A stretch of DNA of 47,816 nt from Stutzerimonas kunmingensis (GTDB taxonomy: Bacteria > Pseudomonadota > Gammaproteobacteria > Pseudomonadales > Pseudomonadaceae): the NCBI RefSeq assembly GCF_900114065.1, contig NZ_FORS01000015.1, positions 1 to 47,816 on the forward strand. The letters are read 5' to 3'. Within the stretch, counting starts at the first letter, position 1, and every line of letters begins with the position of its first letter. A program made the translations under genes and the position numbers. Positions 31,709 to 41,701 of this stretch are shown here, piece by piece. A model generated the notes under the pieces. It was not told the origin of the DNA. It was given only the letters and a program-made list of their open reading frames with translations, and did not search any database.

Positions 31709-32386
31709 ATGCCAGTCAATCCTTTCGTCAGCTTGTTCGGACGTTCGCCAATCGGCCCGATGCAGCAGCATATGGCCAAGTCGCATGAGTGTGCAGCGAA
31801 CCTGGTACCGCTGTTCCAGGCGGTCATGGCCGAAGACTGGGAGAAGGTCGAGCAGATCCAGCAGCAGATGGCGCAGCTGGAAAACGAGGCCGACAAGCTG
31901 AAGAAGAGCGTTCGCCAGCACCTGCCCAAGAGCCTGTTCTTGCCGGTGCCGCGTTCCGATCTGCTTGATCTGCTGAGTGTACAGGACAAGATCGCCAACC
32001 GCGCCAAGGACATCGCCGGCCTGATGCTGGGTCGCTGCATGACCATCCCGCAGGCACTGCAGCCGCAGATGTTGGCTTACGTGCAACGCACCGTCGATGC
32101 CAGCGCCCAGGCGCTGAAAGCGCTGAAGGAACTGGATTCGCTGCTGGAAACCGGCTTCAGCGGCCGCGAAGCCACTCTCGTCGAGAAGATGGTCGAAGAG
32201 CTCGAGGAAATCGAGCGGGAAACCGACCGCATGCAGATCACGGTTCGCCGTGCGCTGTTCCACCTGGAAAAGGATTTGCCAGCAGTCGACGTGATCTTTC
32301 TCTACAAGATCATCGAATGGATCGGTGATGTAGCCGACCGCGCAGAGCGCGTCGGCAACCGTCTGGAACAACTGCTGGCGCGCTGA
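31709..32386 (+). CDS. DUF47 family Pit accessory protein
   Basis: A 225-residue helical cytoplasmic protein of the TIGR00153/DUF47 (PhoU-like) family, starting MPVNPFVSLFGRSPIGPMQQ. The conserved segment LPKSLFLPVPRSDLLDLLSV and VQDKIANRAKDIAG are diagnostic. Homologues almost always precede a Pit phosphate transporter gene, as here (40-nt gap), and are thought to modulate the transporter. There is no signal peptide. The ribosome binding site is weak. Confidence 0.92.
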   Translation: MPVNPFVSLFGRSPIGPMQQHMAKSHECAANLVPLFQAVMAEDWEKVEQIQQQMAQLENEADKLKKSVRQHLPKSLFLPVPRSDLLDLLSVQDKIANRAKDIAGLMLGRCMTIPQALQPQMLAYVQRTVDASAQALKALKELDSLLETGFSGREATLVEKMVEELEEIERETDRMQITVRRALFHLEKDLPAVDVIFLYKIIEWIGDVADRAERVGNRLEQLLAR

Positions 32387-32425
32387 GGCGCCGGCATCCT
32401 TTCTGGGTTCAACAGGTAATTCCTT

Positions 32426-33691
32426 ATGTCTCTTATTGCGGATTACGGCTTCGTACTCCTGATCCTTGCCTGCGCATTCGGTTTCTTCATGGCCTGGGGC
32501 GTGGGCGCCAACGACGTGGCCAATGCCATGGGTACTTCGGTCGGTTCTCGGGCGCTGACCATCAAGCAGGCCATCATCGTGGCCATGATCTTCGAGTTCT
32601 GCGGCGCCTATCTGGCCGGCGGCGAAGTCACCGAGACGATCAAGAACGGCATCGTCGACGCGGAGGTTATTTCTCCTGACCTGATGGTGCTGGGGATGAT
32701 GTCGGCGCTATTGGCCGCCGGCACCTGGCTGCTGATCGCCACCATGAAAGGCTGGCCGGTTTCCACCACGCATTCGATTATCGGCGCGGTGATTGGCTTC
32801 GCCGCGGTGGGTGTGTCTACCGATGCGGTGCACTGGGACGCCATCGGCCCGATCGTCGCCAGCTGGGTGGTCACGCCGATGCTGTCCGGCATCGTCGCCT
32901 TCGGCCTGTTCATGAGCGTGCAGAAGCTGATCATCAATACCGATCATCCGTTCGAGAACGCCAAGCGCTTCGTGCCGCTGTACATGTTCCTGACCGGTTT
33001 CATGGTCGCGCTGATGACGGTCACCAAGGGCCTCAAGCATGTCGGTCTGACCCTCAGCAGCGGCCAGGGCATCCTGCTGGCCTTCGGCATCGGCCTGCTG
33101 GTGATGCTCGCAGGTATCGCGCTGCTTTCGCGGATCAAGGTCGACGTCGAAGCCGACAAGACCTTCCACTTCGCCAGCGTGGAGAAGGTGTTCGCCGTGC
33201 TGATGATCTTCACCGCCTGCTCGATGGCCTTCGCCCATGGCGCCAACGATGTCGCCAACGCGGTTGGTCCGCTGGCCGCCATCGTCGGTGTGATCGAGTC
33301 CGGCGGCGCCGCCGACATCGCGGCCAAGTCCGCCGTGCCGGGCTGGGTGTTGCTGCTCGGTGCGATAGGTATCGTCATCGGTCTGGCCACCTACGGCTAC
33401 AAGGTGATCGCCACCATCGGCAAGGAAATCACCGAGCTGACGCCAAGCCGCGGTTTTGCCGCCGAACTGGCTACCGCGACAACCGTGGTCGGCGCATCGG
33501 CCATCGGCCTGCCGGTCTCCACGACTCACACGCTGGTCGGAGCGGTTCTCGGGATCGGTATCGCGCGCGGTATCGGTGCGCTGAACCTGGGTGTCGTGGG
33601 CTCGATCTTCATGTCCTGGTTGATCACCCTGCCGGCCGGTGCATTCCTGGCGATCGTCTTCTTCACCGTGCTCAAATTCATCTTCACGTAA
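32426..33691 (+). CDS. Inorganic phosphate transporter, PiT family
   Basis: A 421-residue inner-membrane PHO-4/PiT symporter taking up metal-phosphate with a cation. Both inverted repeats carry the signature GANDVANA (near residue 27, and again at about 273 in AHGANDVANAVGPL). The GWPVSTTHSIIGAVIGF and GLPVSTTHTLVGAVLG pair is the other duplicated motif. About ten hydrophobic segments are visible. It is co-transcribed with the DUF47 gene and followed 19 nt later by a strong terminator. A low-affinity constitutive role is typical of the family. Confidence 0.95.
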   Translation: MSLIADYGFVLLILACAFGFFMAWGVGANDVANAMGTSVGSRALTIKQAIIVAMIFEFCGAYLAGGEVTETIKNGIVDAEVISPDLMVLGMMSALLAAGTWLLIATMKGWPVSTTHSIIGAVIGFAAVGVSTDAVHWDAIGPIVASWVVTPMLSGIVAFGLFMSVQKLIINTDHPFENAKRFVPLYMFLTGFMVALMTVTKGLKHVGLTLSSGQGILLAFGIGLLVMLAGIALLSRIKVDVEADKTFHFASVEKVFAVLMIFTACSMAFAHGANDVANAVGPLAAIVGVIESGGAADIAAKSAVPGWVLLLGAIGIVIGLATYGYKVIATIGKEITELTPSRGFAAELATATTVVGASAIGLPVSTTHTLVGAVLGIGIARGIGALNLGVVGSIFMSWLITLPAGAFLAIVFFTVLKFIFT

Positions 33692-33710
33692 CTCCGGCCG
33701 ATGCCGTCTG

Positions 33711-33734
33711 CGCCCCGCTTCGGCGGGGCGTTTT
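33711..33734 (+). terminator. Terminator of the DUF47-pit operon
   Basis: An eight-base stem CGCCCCGC / GCGGGGCG with a TTCG tetraloop, followed by TTTT. Both features mark a strong rho-independent terminator. Confidence 0.92.
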
Positions 33735-33808
33735 CGTTTGTGGGTCCCGCCGTGGCGCGTTTCATGCTTCACTGCAGGCTCGTTCCGATTGCATCACGGA
33801 GGTAGCCG

Positions 33809-34969
33809 GTGCCCATTCCATCATTCAAGGAGCAGTTCGCTGCGCTCCTCGCGGCACCCTCGGTCAGTTGTACGCAGCCGGGCTGGGATCAGAGCAATCG
33901 TCCTGTGATCGAGTTGCTCGCGGCCTGGCTCGGTGAGCTGGGCTTCACCTGCGAAACGCCGGAAGTCGCGCCGGGGAAATTCAACCTGCTCGCCAGCTAT
34001 GGCAGTGGTCCCGGCGGGCTGGTGCTGGCCGGGCACAGCGATACCGTGCCGTTCGATGCCGCGCTGTGGCAGTCCGATCCACTGAAGCTGCGTGAGGCCG
34101 ATGACCGCTGGTACGGCCTCGGCAGCTGCGACATGAAAGGCTTCTTCGCGCTGATCATCGAGGCGGTTCGGCCGCTGCTGGAGCAGCCGTTCCGCCGCCC
34201 ATTGCTGATTCTCGCCACCTGCGATGAAGAGAGTTCGATGTCTGGCGCCCGTGCCCTGGCCGAAGCCGGCCGGCCGCTCGGGCGCGCCGCGGTGATCGGC
34301 GAGCCCACCGGCCTGCGCCCGGTACGCCTGCATAAGGGCATCATGATGGAGCGCATCGACATCCTCGGGCAGAGCGGGCATTCGTCGAACCCGGCCTATG
34401 GTCATAGCGCCCTGGAAGCCATGCACGGCGTGATTGGCGAGATGATGACGCTGCGCCGCCAGTGGCAGGGCGAATACGACAACCCGCTGTTCGACGTGCC
34501 CAAGCCGACGCTCAACTTCGGCTGCATCCATGGCGGCGACAACCCCAACCGCATCTGCGGGCAATGTTCGCTGGAGTTCGATCTGCGCCCGCTGCCGGGC
34601 ATGGACCCGCAGCAGCTGCGAACGATTATCCGCCGGCGCCTGCAGCCGCTGGCCGAGCAGCACCAGGTGAAAATCGACCTGGCGCCGCTGTTCCCCGCGG
34701 TGCCAGCCTTCGAGCAGGCGGCGGAAAGCGAGCTGGTACGGCTGGCCGAGCGCCTCACCGGCCACCAAGCTGAGGCGGTGGCGTTTGCCACCGAAGCGCC
34801 TTATCTTCAGCAGCTCGGCTGCGAAACGCTTGTGCTGGGGCCCGGCGACATCGCTTGCGCGCACCAGCCCGACGAATACCTGCAGCTCGATCGTATCGAA
34901 CCGACCGTGCAGCTGCTGCGGCGGATGATCGAGCACTACTGCCTGCAGCCGCAGACCGCCGCGAACTGA
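33809..34969 (+). CDS. argE: Acetylornithine deacetylase
   Basis: A 386-residue M20 metallohydrolase converting N2-acetylornithine to ornithine in arginine synthesis. Metal ligands are visible: His76 in LAGHSDTVP, Asp108 in GLGSCDMKG and Glu140/141 in ATCDEES. The dimerisation domain segment NFGCIHGGDNPNRICGQCSL is ArgE-like rather than DapE-like. The GTG start at 33809 is placed by GGAGGT at ideal spacing. The N-acetylglutamate synthase gene follows about 41 nt later, so two acetyl-cycle enzymes share an operon. Confidence 0.92.
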   Translation: MPIPSFKEQFAALLAAPSVSCTQPGWDQSNRPVIELLAAWLGELGFTCETPEVAPGKFNLLASYGSGPGGLVLAGHSDTVPFDAALWQSDPLKLREADDRWYGLGSCDMKGFFALIIEAVRPLLEQPFRRPLLILATCDEESSMSGARALAEAGRPLGRAAVIGEPTGLRPVRLHKGIMMERIDILGQSGHSSNPAYGHSALEAMHGVIGEMMTLRRQWQGEYDNPLFDVPKPTLNFGCIHGGDNPNRICGQCSLEFDLRPLPGMDPQQLRTIIRRRLQPLAEQHQVKIDLAPLFPAVPAFEQAAESELVRLAERLTGHQAEAVAFATEAPYLQQLGCETLVLGPGDIACAHQPDEYLQLDRIEPTVQLLRRMIEHYCLQPQTAAN

Positions 34970-35010
34970 CTCCAATACAGACGAATAGAACCCGCCACGA
35001 AGGCTTTTAC

Positions 35011-36309
35011 ATGCACGACTACGTCACCTGGCTTCGCGACTCCTCGCCCTATATCAACTCGCACCGTGACCGCACCTTCGTCGTCATGCTGCCGGGCGAC
35101 GGCCTGGAGCACGCCAACTTCGCCAACATCGTCCACGACCTGGTGCTGCTGCACAGCCTCGGCGTACGCCTGGTGCTGGTATTCGGCTCGCGTCCGCAGA
35201 TCGAGGCGCGCCTGGCCGCGCGAGGCATCGAGCCACGCTTCCACCGCGATCTGCGCGTCACCGATGCGCCGACCATGGAGTGCGTGATCGACGCGGTTGG
35301 CCAGTTGCGCATCGCCCTCGAGGCACGCCTGTCGATGGATATGGCGGCGTCGCCGATGCAGGGCGCGCGACTGCGTGTGGCCGGTGGCAACTTCGTCACC
35401 GCGCGGCCGATCGGCGTGCTCGATGGCGTCGATCTGCATCACACCGGCGAAGTACGCCGTATCGATCGCAAGGGCATCGGCCGGCTGCTGGACGAACGCA
35501 CCATCGTGTTGCTGTCGCCGCTGGGTTATTCGCCGACTGGCGAGATCTTCAACCTGGCCTGCGAAGATGTCGCCACGCGCGCGGCCATCGATCTGCAGGC
35601 CGACAAGCTGGTGCTCTACGGCGCCGAGCCGGGCTTGCTCGACGAAAGCGGCAAGCTGGTGCGCGAGCTGCGTCCGCAGCAGATTCCGGCCTATGTCGAA
35701 CGCCTCGGCAGCCAGTACCAGGCCGAGCTGCTCGACGCCGCCGCGCAGGCCTGCCGCGGCGGCGTGCGGCGCAGTCATGTGGTCAGCTACGTCGACGACG
35801 GTGCGCTGCTCAACGAGCTGTTCACCCGCGATGGCGGCGGCACGCTGGTAACCCAGGAGCAGTTCGAGCAGCTGCGCGAGGCAACCATCGAGGATGTGGG
35901 CGGGCTGATCGATCTGATCACGCCGCTGGAGGAGCAGGGCATTCTGGTACGGCGCTCGCGCGAAGTGCTGGAGCGGGAGGTCGAGCAGTTCAGCATCGTC
36001 GAGCGCGACGGCCTGATCATCGCCTGCGCCGCGCTCTACCCGATTGCCGATTCGGATGCCGGCGAGCTGGCCTGTCTGGCGGTCAACCCGGAATACCGCC
36101 ACGGCGGTCGCGGCGATGAGCTGCTCGAACGCATTGAGGAGCGTGCCCGGGCGCTGGGGCTGAAGAAGCTGATCGTGCTCACCACACGCACCGCGCACTG
36201 GTTCCAAGAGCGCGGCTTCGAGCCGATCAGCGTCGACCGTCTACCGGCCGCGCGGGCTTCGTTGTACAACTTCCAGCGTAATTCGAAGATCTTCGAGAAA
36301 CCGCTCTGA
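35011..36309 (+). CDS. argA: N-acetylglutamate synthase
   Basis: A 432-residue first enzyme of arginine synthesis. The N-terminal amino-acid-kinase-like domain (about 1-280) contains LVLVFGSRPQIEARLAARGI and binds arginine for feedback inhibition. The C-terminal GNAT acetyltransferase domain (about 295-432) contains ELACLAVNPEYRHGGRGDEL and TTRTAHWFQERGFEPI. I chose the ATG at 35011 (MHDYVTWLRDSSPYINSHRD), which matches the family start. The frame is open further upstream, but that part overlaps argE and is unlikely to be translated. GAAGG lies upstream. It is convergent with gshA over a shared hairpin. Confidence 0.95.
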   Translation: MHDYVTWLRDSSPYINSHRDRTFVVMLPGDGLEHANFANIVHDLVLLHSLGVRLVLVFGSRPQIEARLAARGIEPRFHRDLRVTDAPTMECVIDAVGQLRIALEARLSMDMAASPMQGARLRVAGGNFVTARPIGVLDGVDLHHTGEVRRIDRKGIGRLLDERTIVLLSPLGYSPTGEIFNLACEDVATRAAIDLQADKLVLYGAEPGLLDESGKLVRELRPQQIPAYVERLGSQYQAELLDAAAQACRGGVRRSHVVSYVDDGALLNELFTRDGGGTLVTQEQFEQLREATIEDVGGLIDLITPLEEQGILVRRSREVLEREVEQFSIVERDGLIIACAALYPIADSDAGELACLAVNPEYRHGGRGDELLERIEERARALGLKKLIVLTTRTAHWFQERGFEPISVDRLPAARASLYNFQRNSKIFEKPL

Positions 36310-36316
36310 AGTGTGC

Positions 36317-36337
36317 CGGCGGGCGTTGCGCCCGCCG
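36317..36337. terminator. Bidirectional hairpin between argA and gshA
   Basis: A perfect eight-base stem CGGCGGGC / GCCCGCCG with a five-base loop, between the stops of two convergent genes. A short T-run (GTTTGC) follows on the plus strand. Confidence 0.8.
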
Positions 36338-36342
36338 TTTGC

Positions 36343-37920
36343 TTAGAGACTAAGACCGCGCTGGTACTCGACGACGAAGCTGTCGAAATCCAGCTCGTCC
36401 GTCGCTTCCATCTCAGCCTGGCGCTCCAGCGACTGATGCGCGGCGGATTCGAACTGATCCAGCTCGCTTGCACTCGGTGCCTGGCTGCGGAAGTAGTCGG
36501 CGTGGGCCAGGGTCTGGCGCATGGCGAACTGGCTGAAGCTCTCACCGCTGCGGCGCAGCTCGTCAAGTACGCGGGCGGACGGCGTCAGGCTGCTGTCGGC
36601 GACCTTGGCGCGCTGCTCGGCGAGCGCCTCGGCGTGCCGGGAGTCAGCATGGCTGCGGTCGAGGAGGGCGGCAACCTGGCCGATCTCGTCGAGCAACTGG
36701 TTGGCCCAGTCACTGAGCATGACGTTCTCGCCACAACGCTGCAGCTCGAGTCCCGGACGCCGGCCTTCCTTGACCACCCTGAGGAAGTTGTCAGTGGCCG
36801 CGCTGCATTCGCCGTCGGCCAGGCAGGGGCTGTCGTCCAGCGCACAGAACAGCAGGAAGGCGTCGAGGAAGCGCGCTTCGTTGAGGTCGATCCCCAGCGG
36901 CAGGAAGGGGTTGATGTCCAGGCAGCGCACTTCGATGTACTGGATGCCGCGCGCGCGCAGCGCCTGCAACGGTCGTTCGCCGGTGGCGGTGACGCGCTTC
37001 GGGCGAATGTTCGAGTAGTACTCGTTCTCGATCTGCAGCACGTTGGTGTTGAGCTGCTGCCAGTTGCCGGCTGCATCCTTGATGCCCATCGCCTCATAGG
37101 GGGAATACGGCGTGGAGACGGCACGGAACAGGCTCTCGGTGTAGCTCGCCAGGTCGTCGTAGCAGGGCGTCAACCCGGCCTGGGCATTGTTCTGGTAGCC
37201 CAGATCGCTCATGCGCAGGCTGGTGGCGTACGGCAGGTACAGGGTGTCAGCGTCGAGCGTCTCGAGCTGATGCTGACGTCCGCGCAGGAAGCCGGCGTCC
37301 AGCGCCGGCGAGGCACCGAACAGGTACATCAGCAGCCAGCTGTAGCGACGGAAGTTGCGGATCACGCCGATGTAGCGCGTCGAGCGGTAGTCCTGGGCCG
37401 AGTGGGTATCGCCATCATCGGCCTGCAGTACCGGCCACAGCGCCTCGGGCAGCGAGAAGTTGTAGTGGATGCCGGCGATGCACTGCATGGTCTTGCCGTA
37501 GCGCAGGGCCAGGCCCTGGCGATAGACGTGCTTGAGCCGGCCGATGTTGGAGCTGCCGTATTCGGCGATCGGGATGTCCGCTTCGCTCGGCAGCGGGCAG
37601 GGCATCGACGGACTCCAGAGGTACTCATCGCCCAGCTTGGCGTAGGTGAAGCGGTGGATCGCTTCGAGCTCGGCCAGAGTGTTCTGCGGGTCGCTGTCGG
37701 TGCCGGTGATGAACTCCAGCAGCGCCTCGGAATAATCCGTGGTGATCTGCGGGTGAGTCAACGCCGAACCCAATGCAACGGGGTGCGGGGTCATCGCCAG
37801 CAGACCGCGAGCGTCGACGCGCAGGCATTCGCGTTCGATCCCGTGCAGGCATTGACTGAGCAGCGGCAGGTGGGACGGCTCGGCCAGCAATGCCAGGCGG
37901 TGGGTGAGAAGAGCGCTCAA
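36343..37920 (-). CDS. gshA: Glutamate-cysteine ligase
   Basis: A 525-residue enzyme joining glutamate and cysteine, the first step of glutathione synthesis. Family segments include [13 protein letters not shown] near residue 30, [33 protein letters not shown] and [20 protein letters not shown]. No ATG is available at the N-terminus. I chose the TTG at 37918-37920 (LSALLTHRL read as MSALL...), preceded by AAGGA at nine bases. It gives a length close to the roughly 527 residues I recall for P. aeruginosa GshA. The other in-frame start at 37953 is also TTG but has no ribosome binding site. A TTG start could mean deliberately low translation. Confidence 0.93.
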   Translation of the reverse strand: MSALLTHRLALLAEPSHLPLLSQCLHGIERECLRVDARGLLAMTPHPVALGSALTHPQITTDYSEALLEFITGTDSDPQNTLAELEAIHRFTYAKLGDEYLWSPSMPCPLPSEADIPIAEYGSSNIGRLKHVYRQGLALRYGKTMQCIAGIHYNFSLPEALWPVLQADDGDTHSAQDYRSTRYIGVIRNFRRYSWLLMYLFGASPALDAGFLRGRQHQLETLDADTLYLPYATSLRMSDLGYQNNAQAGLTPCYDDLASYTESLFRAVSTPYSPYEAMGIKDAAGNWQQLNTNVLQIENEYYSNIRPKRVTATGERPLQALRARGIQYIEVRCLDINPFLPLGIDLNEARFLDAFLLFCALDDSPCLADGECSAATDNFLRVVKEGRRPGLELQRCGENVMLSDWANQLLDEIGQVAALLDRSHADSRHAEALAEQRAKVADSSLTPSARVLDELRRSGESFSQFAMRQTLAHADYFRSQAPSASELDQFESAAHQSLERQAEMEATDELDFDSFVVEYQRGLSL

Positions 37921-38046
37921 CTTGTGGATTCCTTCACGCGACAGTCGGCCCAATATGGGGATGGAAACGCCGCTTCACAAGAGGCAGTGTTGCTTCGATC
38001 GCTGTCGACGCATGCCGACTCCGCTAGCGGCCAGTGGCACAGGCCA

Positions 38047-38436
38047 CTAGAGGCAGGCGAAGGTCGCCTGGGCCTTGGCGATCAGCTTGTCGCCCTGATG
38101 AACCTCGGCTTCCAGCACCTGGGTGCGCCGGCCGCCGTGCACCACCCAGGCGCGGCAACGCAGCTCGCCGTCGCTCACCGGGCGGATGTAGTTGACCTTG
38201 CATTCGAGCGTCACGCTGTTCGGCGAGCCATCGCCGAGGCTGTGGCTGGCCTGACCCATGGCGGTGTCGATCAGCGAGAACAGCGCGCCGCCGTGCAGCT
38301 TGCCGTGCAGGTTGCGCAGGCCGTCGTGCATGCTCAGGCCGAGCACCGCCTCGCCGTTGCCGACCTGGTGAATCTCCAGGCCGAGCAGGCGGCCGAAGGC
38401 GCTGGAGCTGCCCACCGCCTCGACTTGAATGCTCAT
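38047..38436 (-). CDS. PaaI-type hotdog thioesterase
   Basis: A 129-residue hotdog-fold acyl-CoA thioesterase. The family motif NLHGKLHGGALFSLIDTAMG carries the conserved HGG and the catalytic Asp. It is followed by ECKVNYIRPVSDGELRCRAW, where strands pack in the dimer. The ATG lies two bases after the tex stop, with its GAGGAAG site inside the end of tex, so the two genes are translationally coupled. The substrate is unknown. A terminator-like AGTGGC/GCCACT hairpin overlaps its stop codon. Confidence 0.9.
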   Translation of the reverse strand: MSIQVEAVGSSSAFGRLLGLEIHQVGNGEAVLGLSMHDGLRNLHGKLHGGALFSLIDTAMGQASHSLGDGSPNSVTLECKVNYIRPVSDGELRCRAWVVHGGRRTQVLEAEVHQGDKLIAKAQATFACL

Positions 38437-38438
38437 GC

Positions 38439-40757
38439 CTACTTCCTCAGCTGCTTGGCGTTGGCGAACAGCGCGGCCATGGCGGCATTGGCCGGTGCCG
38501 GCTTTTCTTCCTTGGCATGGCGCTCGCTGCGCGGCGCGTTGCCGCGTGGCTTGCCGGCGCCGCCACGCGGGCCGTCGGTCTTGGCGCCGGGCGTATCGCT
38601 CATGCGCATGGACAGGCCGACGCGCTGGCGCGGGATGTCCACTTCCATGACCTTGACCTTGACGATGTCACCGGCCTTGACCACTTCGTACGGGTCCTTG
38701 ACGAACTTCTCCGACAGCGCGCTGATGTGCACTAGGCCGTCCTGATGCACGCCGATGTCGACGAAGGCGCCGAAGTTGGTCACGTTGGTCACCACACCCT
38801 CGAGCACCATGCCCGGCTCCAGGTCGCTGAGCTTCTCGACGCCTTCCTGGAACTCGGCGGTCTTGAACTCCGGGCGCGGATCGCGTCCGGGCTTGTCCAG
38901 TTCGCTGAGGATGTCGGTGACAGTCGGCAAGCCAAAGGTCTCGTCGGTGAACTGCTTGGGGTCCAGGCGCTTGAGAAACGCCGAGTCGCCGATCAGGGAG
39001 CGGATGTCGCGGTCGGTATCGGCGGCGATGCGTTTGACCAGCGGATAGGTTTCCGGGTGCACGGCGGAGGCGTCCAGCGGGTTGTCGCCGTTCATCACGC
39101 GGAGGAAGCCGGCGGCCTGTTCGAAGGTCTTGTCGCCCAGGCGCGGCACCTTCTTCAGCTCGCTGCGGGACTTGAACGCACCATTGGCATCGCGGAACTG
39201 CACGATGTTCTGTGCCAGCGTCGAGTTGAGGCCGGAGATGCGCGCCAGCAGGGCGGCGGAGGCGGTATTCACGTCGACGCCGACGGCGTTCACGCAGTCC
39301 TCGACCACCGCGTCCAGCGAACGCGCCAGCTTGAGCTGGGACACGTCGTGCTGGTACTGACCGACGCCGATGGACTTCGGGTCGATCTTCACCAGTTCGG
39401 CCAGCGGGTCCTGCAGGCGGCGGGCGATGGACACGGCGCCGCGCAGGGAAACGTCCAGATCGGGGAATTCCTTGGCCGCCAGTTCCGAGGCCGAATACAC
39501 CGAGGCGCCGGCTTCGCTGACCATGATCTTGGTGAGCTTGAGACCGGGCACTTTCTTGATCAGCTCGCCGGCCAGCTTGTCCGATTCGCGGCTGGCGGTG
39601 CCGTTGCCGATGGCGATCAGGTCGACGGCGTGCTTGGCGCACAGCTTGGCGAGAATCGCCAGGGTGCCGTCCCAGTCGTTGCGCGGTGCGTGCGGGTAGA
39701 CGGTGGCGGTTTCCAGCAGCTTGCCGGTGGCGTCTACCACCGCGACCTTGCAACCGGTGCGCAGGCCCGGGTCCAGCGCCAGGGTCGCGCGCGGGCCAGC
39801 CGGGGCGGCGAGCAGCAGGTCGTGCAGGTTGCGGGCGAACACCGAGATGGCTTCGTCCTCGGCCTTGTCGCGCAGCTCGCCGAGCAGGTCGGTTTCCAGA
39901 TGGGTATAGAGCTTGACCTTCCAGGTCCAGCGCACCACTTCGCCCAGCCACTTGTCGGCGGCACGGCCGCGGTTGGCGATGCCGAAGCGCTCGCCGATCA
40001 TGCCTTCGCCGGGGTGCATGCTGCCCGGTGTCTCATCGCCGACCTTGAGGCTGACGCTGAGGATGCCTTCGTTGCGCCCGCGGAAGATCGCCAGCGCGCG
40101 GTGCGAAGGGGTGTTCTTCAGCACTTCGTCATGCTCGAAGTAGTCGCTGAACTTGGCGCCTTCGCTTTCCTTGCCCGGCACTACACGGGCGCTGAGGGTG
40201 GCGTTGTGCTTGAGAAACTCGCGCAGCTTGGCCAGCAGGTCGGCGTCCTCGGCGAAGCGCTCCATGAGGATGTACTTGGCGCCTTCGAGCACGGCCTTCA
40301 CATCGGCGAAGCCCTTCTCGGCGTCGATGAAGCGCTCGGCTTCCTGCTCTGGCGCAAGGTCCGGGTTGCCGAACAGCGCATCGGCCAACTCGCCGAGACC
40401 GGCTTCCAGGGCGATCTGACCCTTGGTGCGGCGCTTCTGCTTATAGGGCAGGTAGAGGTCTTCGAGGCGGGTCTTGGTGTCGGCGAGGTCGATCTCGCGC
40501 TTGAGCTCGGGGGTCAGCTTGCCCTGTTCCTCGATGCTGGCGAGGATCGAGACGCGGCGCTCGTCCAGCTCGCGCAGGTAGCGCAGACGTTCTTCCAGGT
40601 TGCGCAGCTGGGTATCGTCGAGGCTGCCGGTGACTTCCTTGCGGTAACGGGCGATGAAGGGAACGGTGGAGCCTTCGTCGAGCAGCGCCACGGCGGCGGC
40701 GACCTGTTGCGGGCGCACGCCCAGCTCGTTGGCGATACGGGAATTGATGCTGTCCAT
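38439..40757 (-). CDS. tex: Tex family transcription accessory protein
   Basis: A 772-residue cytoplasmic nucleic-acid-binding protein. Domains in order: N-terminal helical/HTH part ([20 protein letters not shown]), YqgF/RNase H-like domain (about 325-450, with [18 protein letters not shown]), helix-hairpin-helix repeats ([20 protein letters not shown] and following), and a C-terminal S1 domain (about 650-720, with [20 protein letters not shown]). A basic, Gly/Arg-rich tail ends the protein. I took the ATG at 40755-40757, which follows AGGA. The longer open frame starts within the divergent intergenic region. Tex homologues are involved in transcription and RNA metabolism and affect toxin gene expression in some species. 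Confidence 0.95.
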   Translation of the reverse strand: MDSINSRIANELGVRPQQVAAAVALLDEGSTVPFIARYRKEVTGSLDDTQLRNLEERLRYLRELDERRVSILASIEEQGKLTPELKREIDLADTKTRLEDLYLPYKQKRRTKGQIALEAGLGELADALFGNPDLAPEQEAERFIDAEKGFADVKAVLEGAKYILMERFAEDADLLAKLREFLKHNATLSARVVPGKESEGAKFSDYFEHDEVLKNTPSHRALAIFRGRNEGILSVSLKVGDETPGSMHPGEGMIGERFGIANRGRAADKWLGEVVRWTWKVKLYTHLETDLLGELRDKAEDEAISVFARNLHDLLLAAPAGPRATLALDPGLRTGCKVAVVDATGKLLETATVYPHAPRNDWDGTLAILAKLCAKHAVDLIAIGNGTASRESDKLAGELIKKVPGLKLTKIMVSEAGASVYSASELAAKEFPDLDVSLRGAVSIARRLQDPLAELVKIDPKSIGVGQYQHDVSQLKLARSLDAVVEDCVNAVGVDVNTASAALLARISGLNSTLAQNIVQFRDANGAFKSRSELKKVPRLGDKTFEQAAGFLRVMNGDNPLDASAVHPETYPLVKRIAADTDRDIRSLIGDSAFLKRLDPKQFTDETFGLPTVTDILSELDKPGRDPRPEFKTAEFQEGVEKLSDLEPGMVLEGVVTNVTNFGAFVDIGVHQDGLVHISALSEKFVKDPYEVVKAGDIVKVKVMEVDIPRQRVGLSMRMSDTPGAKTDGPRGGAGKPRGNAPRSERHAKEEKPAPANAAMAALFANAKQLRK

Positions 40758-40996
40758 GTGGTGTCCTGCGGGCGGAATGACGGCCGGCCGGCCAGAAAAG
40801 CGGGCAAGTATAACTGCCGAGGGCCTGATTCGGTCGCTCAAGAGAGGTATCCTTCGGACTCGCCCCGCCAGCCGTCGCGCCAGTGGGTGTGGCGCTTGTG
40901 TTTTACCGGTCCTGCCGCCACCATCCAGCTTTAAAGTGGCACTGAGCCATTAGTGGCGGCTTAACACCATCCCGCCCGCCGTCAAGAGTTGTAGTC

Positions 40997-41692
40997 ATGT
41001 TTGGCCAGACGCGGCTTGCCCCCTTTCGCTACGTCATCGCTTTGCTCGGCGCGCTGGGTCTGGCTCAACTCGTCTGGGCCGTGGCGGACGACTGGGATTT
41101 CCCGCGCATTCTGGATCTGGCTGAGAAACGCTATGGCTCGCTGGGCGAAGGACGCGAGCGCATGCTGGCGTGGCAGCAGCTGTTGGGCGAGCAGGGATCG
41201 GCAGCCGAGCACGACAAGCTGCGTGCGGTGAACAACTTCTTCAATCACCAGCTGCGCTTTGAGGATGACGTCAGGCTCTGGCGACAGACCGATTATTGGG
41301 CCACCCCGGTCGAAGCCTTGCGCGTCGGCGGTGGCGACTGTGAAGACTTTGCGATCGCCAAGTACGTGACCCTGCGCCGTCTCGGTGTTTCGGCCGACAA
41401 GCTGCGTATCACCTACGTCAAGGCCGTCCGGCTCAATCAGGCGCATATGGTCCTGACCTATTACGAGCAGCCGGGTGCGGTGCCCCTGGTTCTGGACAAT
41501 CTGGTCGGCGGCATACTGCCGGCGACGCAGCGCAACGATCTGGTTCCCGTTTATGCGTTCAACGGCGAAGGGCTGTGGCTGCCAGGGCGAAGTGGCGACA
41601 AGCAGGTCAGTGACAGCAAGAAGCTGTCGCGCTGGCAGGATTTGCTGAAAAAGATGCAAGCGGAAGGTTTTCCGGCCGGGTCCGGATCGTAG
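40997..41692 (+). CDS. lapG: LapG-type periplasmic cysteine protease (adhesin-releasing)
   Basis: A 231-residue bacterial transglutaminase-like cysteine proteinase. The signal-like hydrophobic segment (YVIALLGALGLAQLVWAVA, about 12-30) targets it to the periplasm. The catalytic triad is visible: Cys115 in GGGDCEDFA, His150 in NQAHMVL and Asp167 in LVLDNLV. In characterised pseudomonads LapG cleaves the N-terminus of LapA at a di-alanine site and releases the adhesin unless LapD holds LapG back. The lapD gene follows 9 nt later, and a LapA-like adhesin gene lies just beyond on the opposite strand. The ribosome binding site is weak. Confidence 0.92.
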   Translation: MFGQTRLAPFRYVIALLGALGLAQLVWAVADDWDFPRILDLAEKRYGSLGEGRERMLAWQQLLGEQGSAAEHDKLRAVNNFFNHQLRFEDDVRLWRQTDYWATPVEALRVGGGDCEDFAIAKYVTLRRLGVSADKLRITYVKAVRLNQAHMVLTYYEQPGAVPLVLDNLVGGILPATQRNDLVPVYAFNGEGLWLPGRSGDKQVSDSKKLSRWQDLLKKMQAEGFPAGSGS

Positions 41693-41701
41693 GAGTTTCA
41701 C

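Noticed and set aside
31520..32371. A 283-codon minus-strand frame opposite the DUF47 gene
   Set aside because: The plus strand encodes a clear DUF47 protein upstream of pit. The antisense product resembles nothing.
36313..40934. Very long plus-strand frames opposite gshA, the thioesterase and tex
   Set aside because: They are antisense to well-recognised genes with complete motifs and are explained by GC-rich third codon positions.
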